NCBI GenBank assembly: GCA_023451395.1
Contig: JAEXZL010000180.1
Span: forward strand, 1 to 59,630
Length of the DNA: 59,630 bases
Direction of reading: 5' to 3'
From: Bacillota bacterium
GTDB lineage: Bacteria; Bacillota; Clostridia; Clostridiales; Clostridiaceae
Part shown: positions 31,822 through 42,400 of the stretch, in pieces
How the letters are laid out: the number at the start of each line of letters is the position of its first letter
Position numbering within the stretch: the first letter of the stretch is position 1
Notes under the pieces: model-generated
What the model saw: the letters and a program-made list of their open reading frames with translations, nothing else
The model's database searches: none
What the model was told of the DNA's origin: nothing
Made by a program: the position numbers and the translations under genes

Positions 31822-33438
31822 TTATTTTATAAGCTCTACAGCCTGTATTGGTACATAGGATTTTTCTATACTAAAACCATTAGCAGTTTTGTTAATTACT
31901 ATTACCCCTTCAAGTTTAATTTCCTTTCCATTGAGTTTAGCTATATTAGTATAACCAAAAAGCTCAAGTGTTTGCTTATCCTTTATTATCTTTAGAACAG
32001 GATTATCCTTATCTGATGCATCCAGAGTTATTTCTGCTCCTACAGCTTCAAAGGCTTTCTTAGCATTCACAAATAGTCTTTCAGTTGTTTTATCAAGGTC
32101 AAGGCCTAAAACCCTTTCCATGTATCTGCCTACCTCTGTATTGTCAACAACACCACGGAGCTTTTCAGAACCATTAGGAGCATAGTTATATAACGCTACA
32201 TCTCCACCAATATGTCCTCCATAAGCCCAGCTGATATTTGCTCTATTGCTTACTGCTATATTAATTTTGCCTTCCTTTGCCAGTGCTATATCCTCGGCAG
32301 TAGGGTCATTAATACCATAGAAATTCTTAAAAACTTCCCTAATCTTACTGTCATCAGCACCCTTTAATAGGATATTAGCATAATCCAAGGAAGCCCTAGC
32401 AGGTTTAAGCTTGTCTATGCTGTCTGCAAAAGTTACACTGGAGTAATTGGGATTTATCCCTCCAATAAGCGGTCCTCCGGTACCATGATCAGCAGAGGAA
32501 ACCACAACTGTATTTTTATCCTTCTTAGCAAATTCTACTGCTACCTTTACAGCTTCATCAAAGGCTACAATATCTCCAGCCATTCCTGCAGGGTCATTGG
32601 CATGGGCTGCCCAGTCTATTTTACTTCCTTCTATCATTAGGAAAAAGCCATCATTATCCTTAGATAATATTTCTAAAGCTTTTTCAGTCATCTCTGCCAG
32701 TGTTGGTTCTTCTGACTTAGTGGATATACGATCTACTTCATATTTTAAATCTGCTTCTGCAAAGGCTCCCCAAATTTTTGAGGAAGTGGAATCCTTCATT
32801 GCTTCCCTTGTAGTTACATATTCATAACCAAGCTTCTTTATTGTTTCAATTAAATCCTTACCATCGGCTCTTTTACCGCCTGCTTCAGGAGTGAAAAACT
32901 TATTTCCCCCACCTAAAACCACATCCAAGCCATTATATATCTGCTGCTTCATAATAGAATTATAATTACTTCTATCTGGGTCATGAGCAGTAAAATCTGC
33001 AGGAGTTGCATGCATTACTTCAGAGGTAACAACTATACCAGTAGATTTACCAGATAACCTTGCCGACTCAATTAATGTTGCTTCAGGAGTGCCATCTGAT
33101 AATACACCCACATGCTTATCATCTGTCTTATAGCCAATAGAATATGCAGTTCCACCAGGAGCTGAGTCCGTTATTGGCCCCTTTTCCCAGTAGGTTCTTG
33201 TGAGACCAACAGCTATTTCATCCATTGCAAAGGCCTCACCACCCTTATACCACCTAGCTATAGTAGTAGCTTCTATGCTTGTCCCATCAGGTATGAGCAT
33301 TATTACATTTTTAACTCTACCGTTCTTAGCTTGTACATCAATTTTGGAATTAAAAGATATTAATCCCATAATCATTAGTAGGGCACAAATTAGTGCAATT
33401 AATGAGAATCTCTTTCTTAATTGCTGAAGCTTAAACAT
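31822..33438 (-). CDS. Alkaline phosphatase, secreted
   Basis: 538 residues. An N-terminal signal peptide (FSLIALICALLMIMGLISFN, cleavage near VQA) is followed by the alkaline phosphatase domain. IMLIPDGTS binds metal, ITDSAPGGTAYSIG carries the phosphorylated serine, and SSADHGTGG, EGSKIDWAAH and the later GGHIGGDVALY hold further ligands. After about residue 460 a small beta-rich domain (NPVLKIIKDKQTLELFGYTN, SYVPIQAVELI) resembles copper-amine-oxidase-N-like wall modules. It releases phosphate from esters outside the cell. No pho-box regulator is next to it. Confidence 0.92.
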   Translation of the reverse strand: MFKLQQLRKRFSLIALICALLMIMGLISFNSKIDVQAKNGRVKNVIMLIPDGTSIEATTIARWYKGGEAFAMDEIAVGLTRTYWEKGPITDSAPGGTAYSIGYKTDDKHVGVLSDGTPEATLIESARLSGKSTGIVVTSEVMHATPADFTAHDPDRSNYNSIMKQQIYNGLDVVLGGGNKFFTPEAGGKRADGKDLIETIKKLGYEYVTTREAMKDSTSSKIWGAFAEADLKYEVDRISTKSEEPTLAEMTEKALEILSKDNDGFFLMIEGSKIDWAAHANDPAGMAGDIVAFDEAVKVAVEFAKKDKNTVVVSSADHGTGGPLIGGINPNYSSVTFADSIDKLKPARASLDYANILLKGADDSKIREVFKNFYGINDPTAEDIALAKEGKINIAVSNRANISWAYGGHIGGDVALYNYAPNGSEKLRGVVDNTEVGRYMERVLGLDLDKTTERLFVNAKKAFEAVGAEITLDASDKDNPVLKIIKDKQTLELFGYTNIAKLNGKEIKLEGVIVINKTANGFSIEKSYVPIQAVELIK

Positions 33439-33639
33439 AAGATTTTCCTCCTTAAATAATTTATTATAACGGTTATTTTAATGATTTATCAAATTACCGT
33501 TAAACGTTTACATACATATATTACTATATTTTTAGAATTTTGTTAAGAATTATATTTAACTTTATATTAAAATTCATTAATTATTCAAATTATATTTAAA
33601 TAAAGTAATTAATATTACAAAATCTACTAAATAGTTTTT

Positions 33640-33684
33640 TTAAAAAATAAGCTCATACTTCTCTATATTTTGAGAAATATGAGC
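33640..33684 (-). terminator. Terminator of the DUF1579-like gene
   Basis: gctcatacttctc (33651-33663) pairs with gagaaatatgagc (33672-33684), one mismatch; on the minus strand a T-rich tract follows. Confidence 0.7.
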
Positions 33685-33729
33685 CTTTGCTAAGCTTCAT
33701 TATATTATATCTAATAATATTTACATATA

Positions 33730-34188
33730 CTATTTAATCCTTGTCATTGTGGATTCATATCCACCACCATCAGGATAAACCCAGGCTCCAGTATTGGTAT
33801 TACCGTCAGCACTAAACTTTCCCTTAAAATATGCAGGCGATCCCTTTTCTCCACCCCAAATGGTAAGAAGATCTCCTTCCATTTCATAGGTATAATCGAA
33901 GGTATTGCCAACACTATCAAAATAACGTGACTTTATATCCTCACTTGGCTTGTCATCTCCGAAGCCTCGTTCAAAGCCAATGATCTCCATACCTTTCATT
34001 TTCTGACCATATTGTTCAAGATCAACATATTGTATCAGAAAGAATTTTCCCTCCATCCACTGATAAGTAACCTTTCCTGCTATATCAGGACCAGTAATAT
34101 CCCAAGTTCCAACTAATATGTCTAAAGCCTTAAGACGGGAATCCGGTTCAGGCATTTGGTATTCAGTATAGTTATTTGTATCATCCAT
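33730..34188 (-). CDS. DUF1579-like lipocalin-fold protein
   Basis: 152 residues from the ATG at 34188, which follows TAGGA; a further ATG at 34209 lies before that site. The pattern LKALDILVGTWDITGPDI, WMEGKFFLIQYVD and EIIGFERG is that of DUF1579 and related small beta-barrel proteins that are often induced with stress or transport genes. Cytoplasmic. No catalytic residues can be named. The MerR-like regulator gene lies just upstream on the same strand, 115 bases away. Confidence 0.75.
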   Translation of the reverse strand: MDDTNNYTEYQMPEPDSRLKALDILVGTWDITGPDIAGKVTYQWMEGKFFLIQYVDLEQYGQKMKGMEIIGFERGFGDDKPSEDIKSRYFDSVGNTFDYTYEMEGDLLTIWGGEKGSPAYFKGKFSADGNTNTGAWVYPDGGGYESTMTRIK

Positions 34189-34303
34189 TGTAATTCCTAC
34201 CCTTCTCATTGATATTTTTATATTTTTTATCTTTCTGTTTTCCAGAAATAAGCCTTAAATGTAAGCACTTTTCTTTATTATCAACTTACTTATTGCTCTC
34301 TTT

Positions 34304-35137
34304 TTATTTAACTCTTTTCCTAATTGGAAATTGTATCTCTGATATATACTTTTGAGGATCAGGCTCGTTTGATGGGTGCTTTATACATAATGTTCTTTCA
34401 CTGCCCTTAATCTCGTAGTCATTATCTTCAATCCACCTTGCCAGCTTGCCTTCAGCTTCTGGAAGTACCTTCTCAAAGGGGCCATCTCCAATAACTGTTG
34501 CTGCACATTCAATGGCCTCCAGCTCCTTAAAGATATATTCTCCCTGACTTTCCCCTAGCATATTTACTAGTACAGCAGCTTCTACATCAACTTCTTGATC
34601 TTTATATTCAGTACTATGATATATTGTAATTACCTTTCCTTCTAGAATAGGATATAGTTCATTTTCACCAATGAAAGCATATAGCTTTTCCCAAAGAAGC
34701 TCTTGGTAGCTGTAATCGGGTAATACCTCTCGAAGGGACAGCACCTTAATTTTGGGTATTTCCTTTACTACTACCTCCTGACAGGTCATGGTGTAATTTC
34801 CTACATCTGCTCTATCAAGTGCATAAATGAGCCTTTCAATTTTATTTTTTTCTTCATTGATTTTTTCGTGAATTTCATCAGATTTTAATTGAAAAACCTT
34901 TTGAATATAGTCCTTTTCCTCAAATCTGTCGATAATATCACCAATATCATTTATTGAAAACCCCATATCTCTAAGAGCAATAATTCGCATTAAGAGTGGT
35001 ATCTGATTGGCACTGTATAGTCTATAGCCATTTATCTTATCAATTTCAGCTGGATGAAAAAGGCCGTTCTTTTCGTAATGCCTCAGCATCCGTGGAGACA
35101 CTCGAACAAGCTGTGAGAACTCACCAATCTTAAACAT
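34304..35137 (-). CDS. MerR-family regulator with GyrI-like effector domain
   Basis: 277 residues. MFKIGEFSQLVRVSPRMLRH followed by YEKNGLFHPAEIDKINGYRLY is the MerR winged helix, then a coiled-coil dimer helix (about 85-115, KSDEIHEKINEEKNKIERLI). The C-terminal 150 residues form a GyrI/BmrR-like ligand domain (VVVKEIPKIKVLSLRE ... FEKVLPEAEGKLARWIED). Such proteins activate genes in response to drugs or lipophilic cations. It is followed by the DUF1579-like gene; the UvrA-like ABC gene lies downstream beyond this regulator's promoter side and is separated by a terminator, so it may also belong to the response. Confidence 0.88.
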   Translation of the reverse strand: MFKIGEFSQLVRVSPRMLRHYEKNGLFHPAEIDKINGYRLYSANQIPLLMRIIALRDMGFSINDIGDIIDRFEEKDYIQKVFQLKSDEIHEKINEEKNKIERLIYALDRADVGNYTMTCQEVVVKEIPKIKVLSLREVLPDYSYQELLWEKLYAFIGENELYPILEGKVITIYHSTEYKDQEVDVEAAVLVNMLGESQGEYIFKELEAIECAATVIGDGPFEKVLPEAEGKLARWIEDNDYEIKGSERTLCIKHPSNEPDPQKYISEIQFPIRKRVK

Positions 35138-35292
35138 TCCATCACCTCGTATTTACTTATAATCTAGATTATACCCATATTATAATCCTTGACATTATGG
35201 CAAGGTCAATCCATTCATTGTATTTTTTTCTTAATTTTACTAATGTTTAAGTTTTATTAACATTTAATTTTTTAAAGAACACATGAAAAAAA

Positions 35293-35332
35293 GCATGGTA
35301 ATGACACCATATTTCAGGTGTTATCACCATAC
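35293..35332 (-). terminator. Terminator of the UvrA-like gene
   Basis: A 16-bp imperfect stem (two mismatched positions) followed by a run of seven T on the minus strand. Confidence 0.7.
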
Positions 35333-35388
35333 TTATACATAAATAATTATATTAGCAGATAAAGATAAACAAGCCTAGTCAAGAAGTA

Positions 35389-37842
35389 TTATATATACCT
35401 GCCGGTTACGGAATTTTCATCTTCTCTTATATCCTTTGGGGTACCTACTGCAATAACCTCTCCGCCCTTTACTCCACCTTCCAGCCCTAAATCTATTATC
35501 CAGTCAGAAGCACTTATTATTTGCTGGTTATGCTCTACCACAATAACAGTGTTTCCTGAATCCACAATTTTATTTAAAAGCACAAGAAAGTTTTCCACAT
35601 CTAAAGGGTGTAACCCTGTAGTAGGCTCATCTATAAGATATAAGTTATTGCTTCCCGTATTATCTGTAAGCTCCTTAGCCAGTCTCAATCTCTGACCCTC
35701 TCCTCCAGATAGAGTCGTAAGAGTTTGACCAAGCTCCAAATAGCCAAGGCCTACCTCTTCAAGAAGCTTTAAGATTTTTAGAATTTTAGGATATTCATCA
35801 AAGAGAGTGATTGCCTCATTTATTTGCATTCTTAAAATACCCTTTATATTATATCCTTTATAATCTACAGAAAGCACAAGGTCATTAAATTGGTTTCCTC
35901 CACAGACAGGACAAGGCACTTCCAGATTCTCGAAAAACAGCATATTACTGCTTATATATCCAAGGCCCTCACAGTTTTCACAGCGACCTCCCTTGGTATT
36001 AAAGGAGAACTCCCTAGCTGTTAAGCCTCGTTCTTTAGAAGTCTTTAGCCATCCAAAAATCTTTCTTATTTCTGAATAAACTCCAGAATAGGTTGCCACA
36101 TTAGAACGACTCATCCTGCTAAGGGGAGCTTGATCCACTGTGATAATTTTATTAAAAGCTTCAATTCCTGATACCTTATTACAAGTTAATTTCTCATTAG
36201 TATTTCCTTTGGCTATTATCTCAAAGACAAGGGTTGATTTACCAGAGCCTGATACCCCTGTAACACTGGTAAAACAGCCTATAGGAAATTTAACATCAAT
36301 ATTTTTTAAATTAAAGAGATTAGCATTTTTTACTTCTATAAAATTCTCAGTACCTTTTCTAACATTCCTAGAAGTTTCCTGTTTTCTCTTTAGATAATTC
36401 CCTGTCACTGAGGCTTCCTGATTCATTATTTCCTCTAAGGTACCCTCGCCAATTATTTCTCCTCCATATTTGCCGGAGCCAGGGCCAATATCTACAATAT
36501 AGTCCGCAGCCATCATAACATCCGTATCATGTTCAATAACTATTACCGTATTACCTAAATCCCTAAGCTCCTTAAGTATTTTTATAATACCAGCAGTATC
36601 CTTAGGATGAAGTCCAATAGTTGGCTCATCCATTATGTATATCACTCCTGTAAGGCTGGAATCTAGACTTGCAGATAGCTTAATTCTTTGAGTTTCCCCT
36701 CCGGATAAGGTCATTGTCTGCCTATTAAGAGAAAGATAACCAAGGCCCACATTAACTATTCTTATAAGCTTTGTTTTTATATCCAAAAGATATGGTTCTA
36801 CTATAACCCTATCCCTATCCTCAATAACTTCTTCAACTCTAAGGAGCCAATGATATAATTCCTCAAGGGATAAAACAGAAAGCTCTGGAAGACGTGTATC
36901 TAGTACCTTTGCACTTCTGCTTAAGGTATTTAACCTCTCCCCTTGGCAATTAGGACAAGTATCTGAGTGAAAATAGGCCTCCAGATCCTTTGTTACTCCA
37001 CCCTTTTGGGAAAGCCTCCTCCAAAGAGTAGTTAATACCCCCTCAAATTTTCCCTCTGCTACAGTTTTAGCTAGAGCTGTATCAGGAAATAGCTCTTTAA
37101 CCTCAGTGCTTTCAACACCATGATAAAGAATGGCTCTTTGAGCATTGGTAAAGTCCTTAACAGGGGTATTTATCTCATAGGGAATACCATAGTGATTAAA
37201 GGTATTGTATACCACGGAAATTTGATAATCCTTATAGGCTTTATCCCAGAAGTCTATAGCACCTTCCTCAAGAGACAGGTTCTCATTAATCACCTTAGCC
37301 TCATTTATTTTTAATACCTTACCGAGGCCATGACAGGTATCACAGGCTCCCTCTCTAGTATTATAAGAAAAATGGCTTCTAGTTAGCTTATCCATTTTGT
37401 AATTGCAATAGCTGCAATACATATATACCTTAAAGTCACCCTCCGCCTTCACAACCTCCTCCTTGCACATAGAAGCCTTTATCTCCTTATGGCAGTGAGG
37501 GCATATCCTTATACTTAGCTTTTCATAAAGCATCCTTAGCTCTGTATAAATATTTGTGACAGTTCCCACGGTAGAACGAGAATTTTTACTATATTCATTT
37601 TGGGTAATTCTAATGGCAGGAGATACATTAATAATAGAATCAATCTTAGGCTTGCTGATTCCCTGATAGCCAATAGCCTCTAAATATTGCCTTTGGCACT
37701 CCTGATAAATAGTATCTATAGCCAAGGTTGATTTTCCTGAACCAGAAACACCAGAAAAAACTATGAGCTTATTTCTAGGAATCTCCAAGGATATATTTTT
37801 AAGGTTTCCTTCCCTAACACCCTTTATAACAATGTTATTCAT
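35389..37842 (-). CDS. UvrA-like ABC-ATPase (short, drug-resistance-type paralogue)
   Basis: 817 residues, shorter than housekeeping UvrA (about 940). Two ATPase modules: Walker A FSGVSGSGKSTLA near 30 and GVSGSGKSTLV near 530, and signature sequences LSGGETQRIKLSASL and LSGGEGQRLRLAKEL. Zinc-finger pairs are seen at CPHCHKE...CSYCNYK, CDTCHGLG, CPNCQGERL, CENCEGLGY and CPVCGG. In the UvrA family these bind damaged DNA; the short paralogues often give resistance to DNA-binding drugs without taking part in normal excision repair. The neighbouring MerR and TetR regulators support a resistance role. No uvrB or uvrC is near. Confidence 0.88.
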   Translation of the reverse strand: MNNIVIKGVREGNLKNISLEIPRNKLIVFSGVSGSGKSTLAIDTIYQECQRQYLEAIGYQGISKPKIDSIINVSPAIRITQNEYSKNSRSTVGTVTNIYTELRMLYEKLSIRICPHCHKEIKASMCKEEVVKAEGDFKVYMYCSYCNYKMDKLTRSHFSYNTREGACDTCHGLGKVLKINEAKVINENLSLEEGAIDFWDKAYKDYQISVVYNTFNHYGIPYEINTPVKDFTNAQRAILYHGVESTEVKELFPDTALAKTVAEGKFEGVLTTLWRRLSQKGGVTKDLEAYFHSDTCPNCQGERLNTLSRSAKVLDTRLPELSVLSLEELYHWLLRVEEVIEDRDRVIVEPYLLDIKTKLIRIVNVGLGYLSLNRQTMTLSGGETQRIKLSASLDSSLTGVIYIMDEPTIGLHPKDTAGIIKILKELRDLGNTVIVIEHDTDVMMAADYIVDIGPGSGKYGGEIIGEGTLEEIMNQEASVTGNYLKRKQETSRNVRKGTENFIEVKNANLFNLKNIDVKFPIGCFTSVTGVSGSGKSTLVFEIIAKGNTNEKLTCNKVSGIEAFNKIITVDQAPLSRMSRSNVATYSGVYSEIRKIFGWLKTSKERGLTAREFSFNTKGGRCENCEGLGYISSNMLFFENLEVPCPVCGGNQFNDLVLSVDYKGYNIKGILRMQINEAITLFDEYPKILKILKLLEEVGLGYLELGQTLTTLSGGEGQRLRLAKELTDNTGSNNLYLIDEPTTGLHPLDVENFLVLLNKIVDSGNTVIVVEHNQQIISASDWIIDLGLEGGVKGGEVIAVGTPKDIREDENSVTGRYI

Positions 37843-37989
37843 CTTATCACCTTCTTTTCCTTATCCATTTTATTATATACGTAATATAAAGATTATAGTA
37901 TAACCTCTTGAAGCATATCTCTACTTATATCTTTCAAAATTTCATTTATTATTTTACCAAATATAGTAGGCGGTATAAAGAAAATATGT

Positions 37990-37995
37990 TATAAT
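37990..37995 (+). promoter_or_regulatory. Extended -10 promoter of the TetR gene
   Basis: TGTTATAAT at 37987-37995 (TGn plus TATAAT). Transcription would start near 38002, inside the operator. Confidence 0.55.
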
Positions 37996-38007
37996 GAACT
38001 ATGTTCA
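37995..38007. promoter_or_regulatory. TetR operator 1 (TGAAC-N3-GTTCA)
   Basis: A 5-bp inverted repeat with a 3-base centre, overlapping the -10 box and the expected start of transcription. The same half-sites recur in a longer palindrome at 38631-38653, so autoregulation is likely. Confidence 0.65.
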
Positions 38008-38582
38008 GTTTGGAGGTGAATGTTATTAATACAATAGTTACTTCAAAAGAAGCTATACTTGCTGCAAGCAGAGAACTTGCTTCAAAAGAGGGACTGCAAT
38101 CCCTTAATATGCGTACCGTAGCAAAAAAATGTAATGTGTCCGTTGGATCAGTTTATAACTATTTTCCCTCTAAAGGAGATTTAATTGCTGAAACAGTACA
38201 GGATTTGTGGCAGAGCATCTTTTACATAGACAAAATCTCTAATAAGACAGATTCTTTTACAGACTATGTTGCCTGGATATTTGAAAGTGTCCATCTTGGT
38301 ATAGAAGAATATCCTAATTTCTTTACTGCTCATTCCATGAGTTTTGCTAATACAGATAAAGGTAAAGCTCGTGAAGTAATGGAAAAATACTTTGATCATA
38401 TGAAAGCTGAACTTCTTATGGCTCTTGAAAAAGACAATAATATAAAGGCTGCTGTCTTTTCCGATTATTTTTCAAAGTCTGCATTTGTGGATTTTGTTTT
38501 TTCAAATCTGCTTAACTTACTTATGAAACAGGAAAACTCCTGTAATATACTTATTGAAGTAATTAAACGTTGTATTTATTAA
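38001..38582 (+). CDS. TetR-family transcriptional repressor
   Basis: At most 193 residues. The helix-turn-helix is KEGLQSLNMRTVAKKCNVSV followed by GSVYNYFPSKGDL, as in TetR. The C-terminal helical domain carries ligand binding and dimerisation. The start is uncertain: the ATG at 38001 lies at the predicted start of transcription and has no ribosome binding site, while the strong GGAGG at 38011-38016 points to an in-frame ATT at 38025 or to a GTG at 38016; the only ATG near (38020) is out of frame. It is followed by a terminator and then by a larger copy of its putative operator in front of the next gene, which it probably controls. Confidence 0.85.
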   Translation: MFSLEVNVINTIVTSKEAILAASRELASKEGLQSLNMRTVAKKCNVSVGSVYNYFPSKGDLIAETVQDLWQSIFYIDKISNKTDSFTDYVAWIFESVHLGIEEYPNFFTAHSMSFANTDKGKAREVMEKYFDHMKAELLMALEKDNNIKAAVFSDYFSKSAFVDFVFSNLLNLLMKQENSCNILIEVIKRCIY

Positions 38583-38600
38583 AACCTTCTATGTTGATTC

Positions 38601-38621
38601 CCCGCTTTTAAGGCGGGTTTT
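38601..38621 (+). terminator. Terminator of the TetR gene
   Basis: Stem cccgc/gcggg extended by T-G and T-A pairs, 3-base loop, followed by TTTTC. Confidence 0.65.
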
Positions 38622-38630
38622 CATAAAAAC

Positions 38631-38653
38631 ATAATTGAACAATGTTCAATTAT
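38631..38653. promoter_or_regulatory. TetR operator 2, 23-bp perfect palindrome
   Basis: Two 10-bp arms (ataattgaac and gttcaattat) around AAT. The inner part matches operator 1. It lies 18 bases upstream of the next gene's start codon. Confidence 0.75.
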
Positions 38654-38671
38654 AAGAAAAGGAGACTTATT

Positions 38672-39352
38672 ATGCAAGCAATTATGGAAACTTCCTTTGA
38701 TGTGGTATATCTCACCACTGTAATTATCCTTGGGATTATCATGATTAAAAAAAGTAATGGAAATAAGCAATACAGGCTATTTGGTATCATGGCTGTAACC
38801 CTTGGTATAGGTGATTCCTTCCACCTTGTACCTAGAGCTTTGGCCCTTTGTACTACGGGATTAGAAAGCTATACCGTTGCTCTTGGAGTTGGCAAATTCA
38901 TCACCTCAATTACTATGACTGTATTTTATATACTGCTGTATTATGTTTGGCGTCTACGTTACAAGATAGAAGGAAAAAATACTATAACTATATCCATTTA
39001 TACTCTGGCAATTACAAGGATAATATTATGCCTTATGCCTCAAAATCAATGGACTAGCGCTACTCCTCCTCTGTCTTGGGGTATTTATCGTAATCTTCCC
39101 TTTGCTGCAATGGGAATCCTTGTAATTATTTTATTTTATCAAAGTGCTAAGAGTGCCAATGACAAGGCTTTTAGGTATATGTGGCTGACTATTGTGCTCA
39201 GTTTTGCTTTTTACATTCCGGTGGTACTTTTTGCCGACACTATTCCTGTTATAGGCACATTAATGATTCCTAAAACCTGTGCTTATGTATGGACAGTTTT
39301 AATTGGATATTGTGAAATGATAGGATTAAAAAGTCATAAAAAAGCATATTAA
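38672..39352 (+). CDS. Seven-helix membrane protein of unknown function
   Basis: 226 residues from the ATG at 38672, seven bases after GGAG; an upstream ATG at 38642 lies inside the operator palindrome. I count about seven hydrophobic segments (VVYLTTVIILGIIMI, LFGIMAVTLGIGDSF, TSITMTVFYILLYYVW, ITISIYTLAITRIILCLM, FAAMGILVIILFY, MWLTIVLSFAFYIPVVLF, TCAYVWTVLIGYCEM). The conserved-looking GDSFHLVPR lies at the second helix. No known transporter motif recognised. It is probably the target of the TetR regulator. Confidence 0.78.
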   Translation: MQAIMETSFDVVYLTTVIILGIIMIKKSNGNKQYRLFGIMAVTLGIGDSFHLVPRALALCTTGLESYTVALGVGKFITSITMTVFYILLYYVWRLRYKIEGKNTITISIYTLAITRIILCLMPQNQWTSATPPLSWGIYRNLPFAAMGILVIILFYQSAKSANDKAFRYMWLTIVLSFAFYIPVVLFADTIPVIGTLMIPKTCAYVWTVLIGYCEMIGLKSHKKAY

Positions 39353-39429
39353 CAATACCATTTTTATACCTAGTAGCGATTGCTTTCTTTAAAAGGTACA
39401 TTAAAAATTCATTTGTTTTATAATTTTAA

Positions 39430-39459
39430 AAGCCAAGAGATTCAATAATCTCTTGGCTT
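39430..39459. terminator. Bidirectional terminator between convergent genes
   Basis: Perfect 11-bp stem aagccaagaga / tctcttggctt with an 8-base loop; T-rich sequence on both sides, between the membrane-protein gene and polC. Confidence 0.6.
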
Positions 39460-39491
39460 AATTTTAAAAAATAGTTTTTGAATGTTTTACA

Positions 39492-42400
39492 CTACATTGC
39501 ATCAAAAAAGCTCAACTGATCACTTTCTGGCAGTCCTCTTAAGCAGCCAAACTTCTTAAGTAGCTCTATAGCAGAATTACCAATCTTAGCACGCTTCTTT
39601 ACATCCTCAATGGAGTTAAAGGGTGTCTCCTGAGCGGCATTGTATATGCTCTCTGCTGCAATTCCTCCCATACCAGATATGCTGTTTATTGGTGGTCTAA
39701 GTGCATCCTCTTCAACTAGGAATTTGCTTGAATGAGATTTGTATAAATCTATGGGGAGGAATTTCATTCCCCTCTCATACATTTCTAAAACAATTTCTAA
39801 GTCATCATACATATCCTTATCCTTTGGAGATGCCTGCATGCCTAAAGCTTGAATTTCTTTCATCTTTTCCTTAACCTTTTCTTTTCCGTATATCATAAAT
39901 TCACTATCAAAGGATTTTGCTCTAATGGTGAAATAAGCTGCATAGTAGGCTATAGGAATATGTACCTTAAACCAAGCTATTCTAAAGGCCATCATTACAT
40001 AGGCCGCAGCATGGGCCTTAGGGAACATGTATTTTATCTTTCTGCAGGAATCTATATACCACTCCGGCACATCATTCTCTCTCATCATGGTTTCATATTC
40101 TTCCCACTTCTCAGGGTTTTTAAGCGCCTGACCCTTACGTACAAGCTCCATTATCTTAAAGGCAGAGTTTGGTGGAAGACCTTTCTTGATAAGATAGGTC
40201 ATAATATCATCTCTTGTACACACAGCCTCGCTTAAGGTAACGGTGCCGGACTCTATTAGTGTTTGAGCATTGCCCAGCCAAACGTCGGTACCATGGGAAA
40301 GACCTGATATACATATAAGATCTGCAAAGGTTGTGGGTCTTGTGTCTAAGAGCATGCCTCTTACAAACTTAGTTCCGAATTCAGGAATCCCAAAGGTTCC
40401 TACCTTGGAATTAATCTGCTCCGGAGTTACTCCTAATGCCTCAGTGGAGGAAAATATAGACATAGTAGCCTTATCATCAAGAGGTATACTTTGAGGGTCA
40501 ACCCCTGTTAAATCCTGAAGCATCCTAATTACTGTAGGATCATCATGGCCAAGTATATCCAGCTTCAATAGATTCTGGTCTATAGAGTGATAATCAAAAT
40601 GAGTGGTTATAATATCTGAATTAGGATCATCCGCAGGATGCTGTATAGGGCAAAACTCAAATATTTCTCTGCCCTTTGGAACAACAATAATTCCTCCTGG
40701 ATGCTGTCCTGAGGTTCTTTTTATTCCTGTACACCCCTTAGATATTCTCATTATTTCCGCCTTGTTTACGGAAATATCCTTTTCCTCATAATACTTTTTC
40801 ACATAGCCAAAGGCGGTCTTTTCCGCAATGGTTCCTATGGTTCCAGCCTTAAAGGTTGTGCCCTTTCCAAAGATAACCTCAGTATATCTATGAGCCTTTG
40901 CTTGGTACTCTCCGGAAAAGTTTAAATCTATATCTGGCTCCTTATCTCCGTTAAAGCCAAGGAAGGTCTCAAAGGGTATATCTATGCCATCCTTATCAAG
41001 CTTTTCTCCGCATACTGGACATGCTTTATCAGGCAAATCAATACCTATCTTACAGCCATGATCCTCAAAGTCCGAATACTTACATTTTGGACATCTATAA
41101 TGGGGAGGAAGTGCATTTACCTCCGTTATACCTGTCATATTAGCCACAAAGGAGGATCCAACGGAGCCTCTGGAGCCTACTAAATAACCATCCTCATTGG
41201 ATTTCCATACAAGCTTTTGGGCTATGATATACATAACAGAAAAGCCGTTTTTTATAATGGAATCTAATTCCTTATCCAGTCTTGCCTGAACTATTTCTGG
41301 AAGGGGATTCCCATATAGCTCATAGGCCTTATCAAAAGCTATATCCTTAATGGTCTGCTCACAGCCCTCAATATGGGGAGGACACTTTTCAGGAGAAATA
41401 GGACTTATCTGCTCGCACATATCTGCTATCTTATTTGTATTTGTAACAACCACCTCATAGGCCTTTCTATCTCCTAAATAGGAAAATTCCGCAAGCATCT
41501 CTTCAGTGGTTCGCAAATATAAGGGAGCCTGATTATCTGCATCCTTAAAGCCTTGCCCTGCTTCTAATATACGTCTATAGATCTCATCCTCTGGATCAAG
41601 GAAATGAACATCTCCTGTAGCAACTACAGGCTTATTGAGCTTTTCTCCAAGGCGGACAATTTTTTTATTAATTTCCTTTAAATAATCTTTATTTGGAACC
41701 TGCTCTGTTCTCACTAAATAATCATTATTTCCAAGAGGCTGGATTTCCAAATAATCATAATCCTCTGCAATGGCTTCAATTTCCTCATCAGATTTTCCAA
41801 GAAGTATTGCCTGATAAAGCTCTCCTTCGCTACAGGCACTACCTATTATTAACCCTTCTGAATATTTTTTAAAGAGGCTTTTTAATATTCGAGGTTTTTT
41901 ATAGAAATAATCTAAATGAGAATAAGATACAAGCTTATATAAATTCTTTAAACCCACATAATCCTTTGCTAATATAATTGCATGATAGGTTCTAAGCTTC
42001 TTATATTCCTCTCTTTTAGCATCTGCATCAGAGGCAAAAGCATCTATATCCTGAAGCTTTTCTGTTCCTCTTTCCTTTAGCTTCTCAAGCATTACATTAA
42101 ACACCTTAACAGTGGTGTCCACGTCATCTAAAGCTCTATGGGCAACCTCTACCTTTATACCCAGGTGTTTAGCAATCCTTCCTAATTTATAGGTTTTATA
42201 ATCTGGGAAGAGATCCTTAGCCAGAGACAGGGTATCCACATAGGTGAAATCAAAATCATGGCCTAATACCTTAGCATTATGCTTTAAAAAGCCTACATCA
42301 AATTCTGCATTGTGAGCTACAAGAACGCTGCCCTCAATAAAATCTAACAGCTTAGGGAATACCTTATCTATGGTTTCTGCATCCTTAACCATATCATCGG

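Noticed and set aside
31738..31995. Plus-strand frame of 85 codons at the end of the phosphatase gene
   Set aside because: It begins inside the candidate RNA terminator region and overlaps the phosphatase gene; composition is not protein-like.
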